Shown: positions 33,731 to 42,056 of the stretch, in pieces | Layout: every line of letters begins with the position of its first letter | Position numbering within the stretch: the first letter of the stretch is position 1 | DNA from: Mycolicibacterium senegalense | Lineage (GTDB): Bacteria; Actinomycetota; Actinomycetes; Mycobacteriales; Mycobacteriaceae | Length of the DNA: 64,000 nucleotides | Assembly (NCBI RefSeq): GCF_019645875.1 | Contig: NZ_CP081000.1 | Span: 5,144,417-5,208,416, forward strand | Direction of reading: 5' to 3' | Made by a program: the position numbers and the translations under genes | The notes under the pieces: model-generated | The model's input: the letters and a program-made list of their open reading frames with translations, nothing else | What the model was told of the DNA's origin: nothing | Database searches by the model: none

Positions 33731-34546
33731 ATGAACCTCGGCAAGACGCTGGTCCAGGTTGCTACCGCGCCCGTGCGCATCGGGTTGGCCGTGGCCGACG
33801 TCGGCCTCGGCATCGCCAACGAGACCCTCACCGCCGTGCAACGCGGCATCGGTGATGCCAATCCACTCACCGGCAGGTCATCGATGGCCTCGCTGTTCGG
33901 CATCGATGACGCGGTCGAGCGGGCCAACCGGCTGGCGCGACTGTTGGACGACGACGCCCCGCTGGGGCGGGCGCTGGCGCCCGACGGCCCGATCAACCGT
34001 TTGCTGCGACCGGGCGGGCTGGTCGATCAGCTGACGGCCGAGGGCGGCATGTTGGACCGTCTGACCGCGGAAAACGGTGCCGTGGCCCGGGCCGTCGCCC
34101 CCGGTGGGCTAGTGGACCAGGTCACCATGGAGGGTGGGCTGCTGGACCGGCTGACCACCGACGACGGCGCTCTGTCGCGCGTGGTGGCACCGGGCGGGCT
34201 GGCCGACCAGCTGCTGGCCAACGACGGCCTGATCGAGCGGGTGCTGCGTGAGGACGGCGTGGCCGACCGGCTGCTGGCCGAAGGCGGCCTGCTGGACACC
34301 CTGACCGATCCCGACGGCCCGCTGCTCAAGCTCGCCGATGTGGCCGACACGTTGAACCGGCTGGCGCCGGGACTCGAGGCGCTGGCACCCACCATCGATG
34401 CACTGCACGACGCGGTCATCACGCTCAGCCAGGTGGTCAACCCACTCAGCAGCATCGCCGACCGTATCCCGCTGCCCCGGCGCTCGTCGCGGCGGACCTC
34501 GCCGCGGCCGGTCAGTTCCCAGCGAGTTATCGACGCCGAGGAGTGA
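33731..34546 (+). CDS. Decapeptide-repeat protein of unknown function
   Basis: 271 residues. The N-terminal 70 residues hold a hydrophobic helix (VRIGLAVADVGLGIANETL) but no clear signal peptide. Residues 71-200 are thirteen exact-length ten-residue repeats with consensus L-T-A-E-G-G-L-L-D-R, strongly ordered at Gly6, hydrophobic 8 and Arg10. The C-terminus has another helical stretch (TIDALHDAVITLSQVVNPLS) and a basic tail. I recognise no family. It is the divergent neighbour of phoP, sharing a 101-bp control region with the PhoP box. Rv0756c occupies the neighbouring place in M. tuberculosis; homology was not tested. Confidence 0.85.
   Translation: MNLGKTLVQVATAPVRIGLAVADVGLGIANETLTAVQRGIGDANPLTGRSSMASLFGIDDAVERANRLARLLDDDAPLGRALAPDGPINRLLRPGGLVDQLTAEGGMLDRLTAENGAVARAVAPGGLVDQVTMEGGLLDRLTTDDGALSRVVAPGGLADQLLANDGLIERVLREDGVADRLLAEGGLLDTLTDPDGPLLKLADVADTLNRLAPGLEALAPTIDALHDAVITLSQVVNPLSSIADRIPLPRRSSRRTSPRPVSSQRVIDAEE
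33941..34330 (+). repeat. Thirteen 30-bp coding repeats (ten-residue units)
   Basis: Encodes residues 71-200 of the decapeptide-repeat protein without a single indel in register. Units include DGPINRLLRP, GGLVDQLTAE, GGMLDRLTAE, NGAVARAVAP, GGLVDQVTME and GGLLDRLTTD (counted from position 5). A higher-order pattern of three units (30 residues) is visible: VAPGGLVDQ recurs every third unit in the middle. DNA copies are diverged, so this is protein-level conservation and not a recent microsatellite. Confidence 0.85.
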
Positions 34547-34568
34547 CCCGCTAGACTGCTGCCCGCAG

Positions 34569-34643
34569 GCCCCCTTAGCTCAGTGGTAGAGCAACATACT
34601 TGTAATATGTAGGCCATCGGTTCAATCCCGATAGGGGGCTCCA
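34569..34643 (+). tRNA. tRNA-Thr(TGT), CCA encoded
   Basis: Acceptor stem GCCCCCT (34569-34575) pairs with AGGGGGC (34633-34639), discriminator T, CCA at 34641-34643. D arm begins GCTC at 34578 with AGTGGTAGA loop; anticodon stem ACATA/TATGT encloses loop CTTGTAA with anticodon TGT at 34601-34603; the T arm is ATCGG-TTCAATC-CCGAT. A full cloverleaf forms by hand. An HNH nuclease gene begins 46 bp downstream. Confidence 0.96.
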
Positions 34644-34689
34644 CCTTTCGCATCGGCCACTTGTCGGTGCCTGCCCGTAGCTTCCATCC

Positions 34690-35094
34690 ATGAGGCTCTG
34701 TCGCGGCTGCGGTTCACCTCTTTCGAAGCGCAGCCAAAAGTTATATTGCAGTAACGCCTGTCAGGTATCTGCGCGTCGAGAGGCCAGCACCCAACGCTGG
34801 CTCGAATCCGGCGAGGCATGGGTCGATCCCCGCCGAGATCACTACATCCGGCTTTACCTCATCGAAGCCCAGTCTGGCTGTTGCGCGATCTGCGGCGCGC
34901 CCAGCGTGTGGCAGGAGCTACCTCTGACCTTGATCATGGACCACATCGACGGGAACCCGACGAACAATCACCGGGAGAACCTGCGATTGGTCTGCCCGAA
35001 CTGCGACTCTCAGCTACCCACATACAAGAGCCGCAACCGCGGCAACGGACGCTTCTATCGCCGTCAGCGGTATGTCAATGGGCAGTCGTTCTGA
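34690..35094 (+). CDS. HNH endonuclease-like protein next to tRNA-Thr
   Basis: 134 residues. Zinc-ribbon motifs RLCRGCGS and YCSNACQ at the N-terminus, CAICG in the middle, and the HNH core DHIDGNPTNNHRENLRLVCP then NCDSQ. Homing-type and phage-type HNH nucleases look like this. The 5' part has AT-rich codons (for example around 34738-34750) unlike its neighbours, and it sits beside a tRNA, a usual integration site, so horizontal arrival is plausible. No integrase or other phage gene is present. Confidence 0.8.
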   Translation: MRLCRGCGSPLSKRSQKLYCSNACQVSARREASTQRWLESGEAWVDPRRDHYIRLYLIEAQSGCCAICGAPSVWQELPLTLIMDHIDGNPTNNHRENLRLVCPNCDSQLPTYKSRNRGNGRFYRRQRYVNGQSF

Positions 35095-35103
35095 CACCCG
35101 GCC

Positions 35104-35259
35104 TCAGGTCTCATCGGCGATGTTCTCGTGGCTTTCGTGCAGTCCCGGCCCCTCGGGATCCTCGCCCCGACGGTCGAATTCGTCCTGCAGTTCTTCTTGC
35201 CCTTCGGTCACTTCACGAGCGTCCTTCGGTATCGGCCGGCCGCCGTCACGTTGATCCAT
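35104..35259 (-). CDS. Small acidic hydrophilic protein (short ORF)
   Basis: 51 codons, start ATG 35259, stop TGA 35104-35106. It begins MDQRDGGRPIPKDAREVTEG, runs through QEELQDEFDRRGEDPEGP and ends in HESHENIADET. It is highly charged, acidic and free of hydrophobic stretches, so probably disordered if made. No good ribosome-binding site is visible. It fills the otherwise empty gap between the HNH and GH5 genes. No family recognised. Confidence 0.4.
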   Translation of the reverse strand: MDQRDGGRPIPKDAREVTEGQEELQDEFDRRGEDPEGPGLHESHENIADET

Positions 35260-35297
35260 AGACCATGGAGTCACCCGCATGCTCGAAGCTCAAACAC

Positions 35298-36443
35298 CTA
35301 CACGCGAGTGGTCAGCTTCTTGAATGCCTGGTATTCGCTTTCCTTGTAGGGCCGTCCGTCGGGCTGCAGGAGATCGCTGAACCACACGTTCGGCACTTTG
35401 GTGTAGGGCTTGTCCCAGGAATCCCACGGGAAATACGTCTGGGTCTTGCCGGCCACCAGGCCCCAGCTGTAGGCACCGACGTTGTGCCGCTTGGCAACCG
35501 GCAGCACACCCTCGACCGTGCTGCCCTGGTCCCGGGCCAGGTATTCGGTGCACAGGATCGGCCGGCCCAGCGGGGCGAGCTCGGCGATGCGGGCCTCGAA
35601 TTCGGCGGGACCGGCGTAGGAGTGGAAGGAGATCACGTCGGAGTTGTCGAGCTGGAAACTGTCCATCTCGCTTCGGTTTCCGCGATCCCAGCTGCCTTGC
35701 CACACTCCACTGGTCAACGGCTGCACGGCATTGACCGAACGCGCCCAGGCGAATACCTGGGGCAGCAAGGCTCCCACCGCGTCGATCTTGTCCTTGCGCT
35801 CGACCTTGCGGTACTGCTTGGCGGGGTTGTCCGGCTCGTTCCACAGGTCCCAGCCCAGCACCCGGTTGTCGTTGCGGAACTGGCTCATCACCCCGACCAC
35901 GTAGTCGCGCAGCACGGGGCGGTAACGCGGGTCGTCGATGCGTTGCGCGCCCGGGCTCTGGACCCATCCGGAGTTGTGCACGCCGGGCGTCGGCGCCCGT
36001 TGCGCTCCGAGCTGCGGGTTCGGATCCCAGCACGAGTCGAAGAAGACGAACAGCGGCTTGATTCCCTGTCGGGCCGCGATCCCGACGAATTGTGCCAGCC
36101 TGCTTTGGAATCCGGCACGGTCCTGGGCCCACAGCAGATCGTGCAGGAAGACCCGGACGGTGTTGAACCCGAGGAGCCGGCATGCCTGCAGTTCGCTGTT
36201 GATGCGCCGGGCGTCGTAGGTGGCGGCGGAGAACATCTCGATCTGGTTGATCGCGTTCGAGGTGATGAAGTTGGTGCCGACGAGCCAGCCCTGCGCCTGG
36301 TACCACGCGTTGGCGCGCTCAACCGGCCATTGGCCTGGGGCTGCGGTGGCGCGTGGGATTACCGGAAGAGGGGCCAATACTTGCGGGAGAGCCGCTGCTG
36401 CTGCCAGTACCAGCGGGATCTTGAGGGCCGTTCGACGGTGCAC
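35298..36443 (-). CDS. Exported glycoside hydrolase family 5-like protein
   Basis: 381 residues. A Tat-like signal (MHRRTALKIPLVLAAAAALP) precedes a TIM-barrel glycosidase: WLVGTNFITSNAIN at strand 1, GFNTVRVFLHDLLW, acid/base Glu in GWDLWNEPDN, DVISFHSYAGP, and nucleophile Glu in RPILCTEYLA. These fit GH5/cellulase-type retaining enzymes acting on beta-glucan, mannan or xylan; the substrate cannot be assigned. The gene stands alone between a short ORF and the cutinase gene. Confidence 0.85.
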   Translation of the reverse strand: MHRRTALKIPLVLAAAAALPQVLAPLPVIPRATAAPGQWPVERANAWYQAQGWLVGTNFITSNAINQIEMFSAATYDARRINSELQACRLLGFNTVRVFLHDLLWAQDRAGFQSRLAQFVGIAARQGIKPLFVFFDSCWDPNPQLGAQRAPTPGVHNSGWVQSPGAQRIDDPRYRPVLRDYVVGVMSQFRNDNRVLGWDLWNEPDNPAKQYRKVERKDKIDAVGALLPQVFAWARSVNAVQPLTSGVWQGSWDRGNRSEMDSFQLDNSDVISFHSYAGPAEFEARIAELAPLGRPILCTEYLARDQGSTVEGVLPVAKRHNVGAYSWGLVAGKTQTYFPWDSWDKPYTKVPNVWFSDLLQPDGRPYKESEYQAFKKLTTRV

Positions 36444-36532
36444 TTAGTGAACATAGTGGCCCCCGGCAAAGCTCCCCGGCTCACGTATCACATTGCAACC
36501 ATTGAGGTTTCATATCGTTATCAACCGGCCCG

Positions 36533-37237
36533 TCAGAGCCGGCCGACGGTGAAGTCAGCGGCCTGCCCCGGCATCCCGTTGAGCACATATGCGGTGTGGG
36601 CGAAATTGGGGACGCCGGCGGGGGTTCCGTCGCAGATGGTGTCGCCGGGCTCGCAGAGTTCGATCGTCTTGTCCTTGTACCGCGGACCGATCACCATCTG
36701 CGGTGCGCCGATGTCGCGCATGAACTCCTCGGACGGTGTCCCCAGCAACACCACCGATGCCACGTGGTCGGCGACCTCGGCCGGCATGGGCTCGGGGATG
36801 TACTGCTTGTACTCGGCCGGAATACCGTCGGGCACCGTGGCGGCGGTCGTGTAGCCGGCTACCACCGCGCCTTGGGAGTAGCCGCCCAGCACCACCTTCG
36901 TCTTCGGGCAGTCTCGGGCCGTCGCCTTGATGTGGTCGGCCGCGTCGCGGATGCCGTCGACCACTGTTCGGGCGAACTCGATTCGGTCACCGAAGTTTCC
37001 GCTGGCCTGGTAGTTGACCGGGTACACCTCGACCGACCGTTCCCCGACGCGGGCACGCAGCGCGTCGACGAAGGACTGCCCCGGTCCGCCGACCCCCGGC
37101 GGCTCGTAGGTACCGCGGGCGAAGACCACCTCGACGTCCGGGCACGGCGGTTGCGCCGAGGCGACGGGCATGGGTGCGATCGGAACGGCGCAGGCGGCAA
37201 TAAGCGTCGCACCCTGAAGCAGTTTGAGGACGTTCAT
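36533..37237 (-). CDS. Secreted cutinase-family serine esterase
   Basis: 234 residues. A Sec signal (LLQGATLIAACAVPIAPMPV, cleavage near ASAQ) leads into the cutinase fold: PPCPDVEVVFARGTYEPPG at the start, nucleophile GGYSQGAVVAGY, and acid/His region CEPGDTICDG plus NFAHTAYV. Cysteines sit at the usual disulfide places. Mycobacterial cutinase-like proteins hydrolyse lipid esters or phospholipids. Confidence 0.92.
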   Translation of the reverse strand: MNVLKLLQGATLIAACAVPIAPMPVASAQPPCPDVEVVFARGTYEPPGVGGPGQSFVDALRARVGERSVEVYPVNYQASGNFGDRIEFARTVVDGIRDAADHIKATARDCPKTKVVLGGYSQGAVVAGYTTAATVPDGIPAEYKQYIPEPMPAEVADHVASVVLLGTPSEEFMRDIGAPQMVIGPRYKDKTIELCEPGDTICDGTPAGVPNFAHTAYVLNGMPGQAADFTVGRL

Positions 37238-37333
37238 TTCGACTCCACGCCTACCGGATCGTCACGAACGTTACGGTTCCCTATGCTGGCACATTCCAAA
37301 CGCCGACAAAAGGCCCAAGTACCCAGGGGAAAC

Positions 37334-37987
37334 TTATTCCAGCGGGACGTCCAGGTAGGGGCGCGGATCAGCCGCACCGGGGCCGTCGAAATGCCACCAC
37401 TCCCCTGAGTACACGGTCAACCCGCCGGCACTCATCGCCTCACGCAACCGGGTCCGGTTGGCGCGGGCGACAGGGCTGATTCCGTCGGTCGCGTACGCCC
37501 GGCTGCGTTCGGTGAAGTCGTCGAATCCCGTGCCCATCTCGGCCCCGGCGATCGTCACGTCCACGGATCGGCCCGCCTCGTGGCTGCGGGCGTACGGCCC
37601 CGGTTGCGCCACCCAGTTGGGATTGGACACCACCTCGAACATCCTGACTTGCACCTCGTGCGGCCTGTAGCAGTCCCAGAACACCAGGGTCTGTGGTCGT
37701 AGTACGGCCGCCGCGGTAGCCAACCCGGCGGCCATCGATTCGTGTACCAGGCAGGGCGCCCCGGGAGGGTAGAGCCGCTGCCCGACGAAGTTGTCGGCGG
37801 TCGCGTACCGCAGGTCGATCACCGCGTCAGGAACCACGGTGCGCACATCGACCAGTCCGGCGTCGGCGGCCGGCCTGGCAGCCGATGCCGGCGCCAGGAC
37901 CAGCGGAACGACGACGGCCGCCGTGGTCAGTACCGCGCCCGCCCAGGACCGAAATCCTGCGGAAATGACACTCTCTTCTTCAGGCAT
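37334..37987 (-). CDS. Exported D-alanyl-D-alanine dipeptidase (VanX/DdpX-like, M15D)
   Basis: 217 residues. A signal/anchor helix (AVLTTAAVVVPLVLAPASA) is followed by VDVRTVVPDAVIDLRYATAD, the DCYRP motif, zinc site SHEAGRSVDVT and catalytic EWWHFD. This is the VanX-type dipeptidase arrangement rather than VanY. In a non-vancomycin context, DdpX-like enzymes recycle D-Ala-D-Ala from the cell wall. It is divergent from the molybdenum hydroxylase operon. Confidence 0.88.
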   Translation of the reverse strand: MPEEESVISAGFRSWAGAVLTTAAVVVPLVLAPASAARPAADAGLVDVRTVVPDAVIDLRYATADNFVGQRLYPPGAPCLVHESMAAGLATAAAVLRPQTLVFWDCYRPHEVQVRMFEVVSNPNWVAQPGPYARSHEAGRSVDVTIAGAEMGTGFDDFTERSRAYATDGISPVARANRTRLREAMSAGGLTVYSGEWWHFDGPGAADPRPYLDVPLE

Positions 37988-38048
37988 GTTGCTTTCCGAT
38001 GTACGATAACCACACTCTTGATACGGCGTCGGAGCCTCCGGCGGCCAA

Positions 38049-38068
38049 TTACTTACGCGCAGAAGTAA
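38049..38068. promoter_or_regulatory. Inverted repeat upstream of the molybdenum hydroxylase operon
   Basis: TTACTT (38049-38054), 8-bp centre, AAGTAA (38063-38068): perfect arms, 21 bp before the large-subunit ATG, in the 102-bp gap divergent from the VanX-like gene. Its place next to the likely transcription start suggests a repressor site; the regulator is not in the immediate vicinity. Confidence 0.45.
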
Positions 38069-38089
38069 CCGACGGATTGGAGCGATCCT

Positions 38090-40471
38090 ATGGCGTCAGC
38101 CGTACCGGAGACCGTCGCAACCCGCTATGCCGGGCGACGGGTCGAACGGGTCGAGGACACCCGCCTGCTCACCGGACGCGGCACGTACGTCGACGACATC
38201 ACCCGGCCCGGCATGCTGCATGCCTGCTTCGTCCGCAGCCCCCATGCGCACGCAAGGTTCACTCGCATCGACGCAGCCGCCGCCCTGGCACTGCCCGGGG
38301 TGCACGCGGTGCTCACCGCCGCGGATCTCAACCCAGAGGTCAAAGAGGCGTGGCATGCCGTCGCGGGCAAGGACGTTCCCGACACCCCGCGTCCTCCCCT
38401 GGCCGAGGGCGAGGTGAAGTTCGTCGGCGATCCGGTGGCCCTGGTCATCGCCGAGAGTCGCTACCTCGCAGAGGATGCCGTCGACCTGGTCGACGTCGAC
38501 TACGAACCCCTGCCCGCGATCGCCGATTTCCGGCAGGCGCTCATCTCGGAAGTGTCCGTCCACGAAGCATTTCCGGACAACAACGCCGGCGGGATGGCCG
38601 GCATGCCGCCCGACGAGGAAGTCTTCGGCTCAGCCGCGCATGTGGTGAAAGAACACATCTATCAACAGATGCACGTGCCGGTGCCCATCGAGTGCCGCGG
38701 CATGGTCACCGAATGGTCGGCGACCTCCGGTGAGCTGACCATCTGGGCGTCCACCCAGACCCCACACGAACTGCGGGCGTTCGCGGCCCGCCTGCTCGGC
38801 ATCCCGGCCCAGCACGTACGCGTCATCATGCGCGACACCGGCGGCGGGTTCGGCCAGAAGGTCGTCCCGATGCGCGAGGACATGTGCATCATGCTGGCCG
38901 CACGCAAAGTTTCTTCTGCGACGTCGAACGCGCGATCGGGCACGGCGCTGAAGTGGATCGAAGACCGCCGCGAGAACCTGATGTCGGCCGGCCAGTCCCG
39001 CCATGTCGACGGCGACGTGCGGATGGCCTTCGACGCCGACGGCACCATCCTGGCCGCCGACATCGACTTCATCCAGGACGTCGGCTCCTACCCGACCCCA
39101 TATCCGGTGCTGACCACCGCGGCCATCGGCATGTTCTTCCCCGGCCCGTACCGGGTGCCCAAGGCCAGCTTCAACTACAAGACGGTGTTCTCCAACACCG
39201 CGGGCCTGCACGCCTACCGCGGCCCTTGGCAGTACGAAACCCTCACCCGCGAAATACTTCTCGACATCGCGGCCCGCAAGATGGGCGTGGACCCGGTCGA
39301 GCTGCGCCGCAAGAACCTGCTCCGCCGCGACGAGATGCCGTACTTCAACCCCAACGGCATGCCGTATGACCACGTCGCCCCGATCGAGACGTTCGAGCAG
39401 GCGGTCAAGATCCTCGACCATGAGGGCTTCCGCAAGGAGCAGGCCGAGGCGCTGGCCCAGGGCCGCTACCTCGGCCTGGGTTTCTCGGCCTACATCGAGC
39501 CGACCGGCGCGGCCACCGGCCACCTGGCCAGCGAGGGCTGCACCATCCGGATGGAGCCGACCGGCAAGATCAACGTTTACGTCAACGGCGGATCGACGGG
39601 AAACAGCCTGGAAACCACCGTTATTCAGCTGACCGCCGACGCGCTGGGCGCCGACATCGACGACGTCGCCACCATCCAGGGCGACACCGCGGTGACGCCG
39701 TACGGCGCGGGCACCCAGGGCAGCCGCAGCGCCCCGATGACCGCGGGTGCGGTCAACGAGGCCGGCACCATCCTGCGCAAGCAGCTGGTCGCGATGGCCG
39801 CGGCCCGGCTCGAGGTTGACGAGTCCGAGATCGAGCTCGGCGGGTCGAAGGCGACAGCCCGCAACGACCCCGAAAAGAGGGTCAGCTTCGCCGATCTGGC
39901 CTACCGCGCCCACTACGAGCCGCAGATGCTCCCGCCGGGGATGTCGGCGAACCTGGAAGCCACCGCCCGCTACACCGCGCCGCCGACCGCGCCGATCCAC
40001 TGGGCCAACGCCACCCACGCCTGCACGTGTGAGGTCGACGTGGTCACCGGGCACGTCACCCTCACGCGCTACATCGTCAGTGAGGATGTGGGCCCGATGA
40101 TCAACCCCAACGTGGTCGAAGGCCAGATCGCCGGCGGCACCGTGCAGGGCATCGGCGGCGCGCTGCTGGAGAAGCTGTCGTATGACGACGCCGGGAACCC
40201 CCTGTCCTCAACGTTTGTCGACTATCTGCTGCCCACCGCGACCGAGGTCCCGACGATCGAGTACGGCCACGTCGAGGTTCCCGGTCCCGGCGTCGGCGGC
40301 TACAAGGGGGCGGGCGAGGGCGGCGCCATCGGCTCGACACCCGCGGTGATCAACGCCGTCAACGACGCGCTGGCCCCGCTCGGCGTCACGCTCACCACAC
40401 TGCCCGCCACCCCGGCGGCCATCGTCGAAGCCATCGAACGGGCGCAGGAAACATCAGGAAGGGACAACTGA
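38090..40471 (+). CDS. Molybdenum hydroxylase large subunit (xanthine dehydrogenase/CoxL family)
   Basis: 793 residues binding the molybdopterin cofactor. Conserved parts: GRGTYVDDITRPGMLHACFVR, GGGFGQKVVPM, KWIEDRRENL, and the catalytic Glu in YKGAGEGGAIGSTPAVINAV. The active-site loop reads HAYRGPWQYE: not AYRCSFR (form I CO dehydrogenase) and not AYRGAGR (form II), so CO oxidation is unlikely and the substrate is unknown. Between AARKV and TALKW lies about nine extra residues (SSATSNARS, 38912-38938) compared with the usual family pattern. RBS GGAG precedes ATG 38090 by 8 nt. First gene of a four-subunit operon. Confidence 0.9.
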   Translation: MASAVPETVATRYAGRRVERVEDTRLLTGRGTYVDDITRPGMLHACFVRSPHAHARFTRIDAAAALALPGVHAVLTAADLNPEVKEAWHAVAGKDVPDTPRPPLAEGEVKFVGDPVALVIAESRYLAEDAVDLVDVDYEPLPAIADFRQALISEVSVHEAFPDNNAGGMAGMPPDEEVFGSAAHVVKEHIYQQMHVPVPIECRGMVTEWSATSGELTIWASTQTPHELRAFAARLLGIPAQHVRVIMRDTGGGFGQKVVPMREDMCIMLAARKVSSATSNARSGTALKWIEDRRENLMSAGQSRHVDGDVRMAFDADGTILAADIDFIQDVGSYPTPYPVLTTAAIGMFFPGPYRVPKASFNYKTVFSNTAGLHAYRGPWQYETLTREILLDIAARKMGVDPVELRRKNLLRRDEMPYFNPNGMPYDHVAPIETFEQAVKILDHEGFRKEQAEALAQGRYLGLGFSAYIEPTGAATGHLASEGCTIRMEPTGKINVYVNGGSTGNSLETTVIQLTADALGADIDDVATIQGDTAVTPYGAGTQGSRSAPMTAGAVNEAGTILRKQLVAMAAARLEVDESEIELGGSKATARNDPEKRVSFADLAYRAHYEPQMLPPGMSANLEATARYTAPPTAPIHWANATHACTCEVDVVTGHVTLTRYIVSEDVGPMINPNVVEGQIAGGTVQGIGGALLEKLSYDDAGNPLSSTFVDYLLPTATEVPTIEYGHVEVPGPGVGGYKGAGEGGAIGSTPAVINAVNDALAPLGVTLTTLPATPAAIVEAIERAQETSGRDN

Positions 40472-40473
40472 TC

Positions 40474-41175
40474 GTGGAGCTCAACAACGAATTCCGGGTC
40501 GCGGTACCGGCGGCCAAGACCTGGGAGGTGCTCACCGACGTCGAACGCGTCGCACCCTGCCTGCCCGGCGCCACCCTGCGCAGCGTCGACGGCGACGATT
40601 TCACCGGTGCGGTCAAGGTGAAGGTCGGCCCGATCACGGTGTCCTACCAGGGCGATGCGACCTTCCAGGAGAAGGACGCGGCGGCCCAGCGGGTGGTCCT
40701 CAAGGCCAACGGCAAGGAGACCCGCGGCAACGGCACCGCCTCGGCGATAGTGACGGCCCAACTGAAGGACGAGGGCCCCGAATCGACCCTGGTGGTGGTC
40801 ACCACCGACCTGGCGATCTCCGGCAAGGCCGCCCAGTTCGGTCGCGGTGTACTGGCCGATGTGGCCGGCAGCCTGATCGACCAGTTCGCCCGCAGCCTGG
40901 AGGCCGAGCTTCTCGGCGAGCGGACGCAGGCTGAAACCGGCTCCGCCGCAACAACAGCCGAGCAGGCGCCTCAGGAGGCCGCCCCGATCAACGCACTGGC
41001 CCTGGCCAAGATGATGGCGGTGCCGATGGCCAAGCGCTTCGCCCCGGCCATCGGCGCGGTCGCGGCCGCCGGCGTGCTCGGCTTCCTGGTCGGCCGCGCC
41101 GGGCGCGGCAAGCGCAAGAGCGCCGGGCTGAGCACCGAGGACCTGCACGCCGCACTGCTGCGGTTGGTGTCATGA
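40474..41175 (+). CDS. CoxG-like SRPBCC protein with C-terminal membrane segment
   Basis: 233 residues from GTG 40474, two bases after the large-subunit stop. The N-terminal 150 residues (MELNNEFRVAVPAAKTWEVL, PCLPGATL) are the CoxG/SRPBCC ligand-binding fold. A linker leads to a hydrophobic helix near 190-215 (APAIGAVAAAGVLGFLVGRA) and a basic tail. CoxG of CO dehydrogenase helps anchor the enzyme to the membrane; the same role is likely here. Confidence 0.87.
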   Translation: MELNNEFRVAVPAAKTWEVLTDVERVAPCLPGATLRSVDGDDFTGAVKVKVGPITVSYQGDATFQEKDAAAQRVVLKANGKETRGNGTASAIVTAQLKDEGPESTLVVVTTDLAISGKAAQFGRGVLADVAGSLIDQFARSLEAELLGERTQAETGSAATTAEQAPQEAAPINALALAKMMAVPMAKRFAPAIGAVAAAGVLGFLVGRAGRGKRKSAGLSTEDLHAALLRLVS

Positions 41176-42056
41176 AGCCCGCCCCCTTCGCCTATCACCG
41201 GCCCGCCACCGTCACCGAGGCGGTGTCCATGCTCGGCGAGTACGGCGAGGACGCCAAGGTCCTGGCCGGTGGTCAGAGCTTGGTGCCGATGCTGGCAATG
41301 CGCTTGACGCACTTCGACAATCTGATCGACATCTCGCGACTGTCCGAGCTGAACGACATCACGCTGCAAGGCAACGAAGTTCGCATCGGGGCGGCCACCC
41401 CGCACGCCCTGGTCGGCCTGGACGACGAGATCGCCGATTCGGTGCCGCTGCTGACCCTGGCGACACCGCACATCGGCCACTTCCAGATCCGCAGTCGTGG
41501 CACGCTGGGCGGCGCGATCGCCCATGCCGATCCGGCGGCGGAATACGCGGCCGTCGCGCTGGCGCTCGACGCGACGATCGAGGCCACCTCGTCGCGCGGC
41601 AGGCGCGAGATCCCGGCCACTGAATTCTTCACCGGGCTATGGGAAACAGCGCTGACCTCCGACGAGATCCTGACCGCGGTGCGCTTTCCGGTGGCAACGG
41701 GACGCAGCGGGTTCGGGATCGCCGAGTTCGCCCGACGCCACGGCGATTTCGCGATCGCCGGCGCCGCGGTCGGAATCGAACTCGACGAGGACGACCGGAT
41801 CACCCGGTGCGGCATCGGACTGCTCGGGCTCGGCTCCACCCCGCTGCGGGCCACGCCGGCCGAGGAAGCGGTGATCGGCACCCCGATCGGTGGTCTCAGT
41901 GCCGAAGAGATCGGCAAACTGGCGCTGTCCGAGCTCACCGACATTCCCGCCGACCTGCAGGGTTCGGCGTCGTACCGGGCCCGGGTCGGGGCCGCCATGG
42001 TCTCCCGAGCCTGGACTCAGGCAACCACCCACGCCGAGGAGGCGCTCAATGCATGA
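41172..42056 (+). CDS. Molybdenum hydroxylase FAD-binding medium subunit (CoxM-like)
   Basis: 294 residues. FAD motifs are AKVLAGGQSLVPMLAMRL and IRSRGTLGGAIAHADPAAEY, the two standard loops of the CoxM/XDH FAD domain. It passes electrons from the iron-sulfur subunit to the acceptor. The start overlaps the CoxG-like stop as ATGA and its 3' end overlaps the small subunit by 8 bp. Confidence 0.92.
   Translation: MKPAPFAYHRPATVTEAVSMLGEYGEDAKVLAGGQSLVPMLAMRLTHFDNLIDISRLSELNDITLQGNEVRIGAATPHALVGLDDEIADSVPLLTLATPHIGHFQIRSRGTLGGAIAHADPAAEYAAVALALDATIEATSSRGRREIPATEFFTGLWETALTSDEILTAVRFPVATGRSGFGIAEFARRHGDFAIAGAAVGIELDEDDRITRCGIGLLGLGSTPLRATPAEEAVIGTPIGGLSAEEIGKLALSELTDIPADLQGSASYRARVGAAMVSRAWTQATTHAEEALNA

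Noticed and set aside
33941..34330. CRISPR-like array of regular 30-bp units
   Set aside because: The periodicity is protein-coding (ten-residue units in frame), the units are diverged at DNA level, and there are no separate spacers or cas genes.
34569..35300. Prophage or genomic island at tRNA-Thr
   Set aside because: Only one HNH gene is present; no integrase, structural genes or duplicated tRNA end can be seen nearby.
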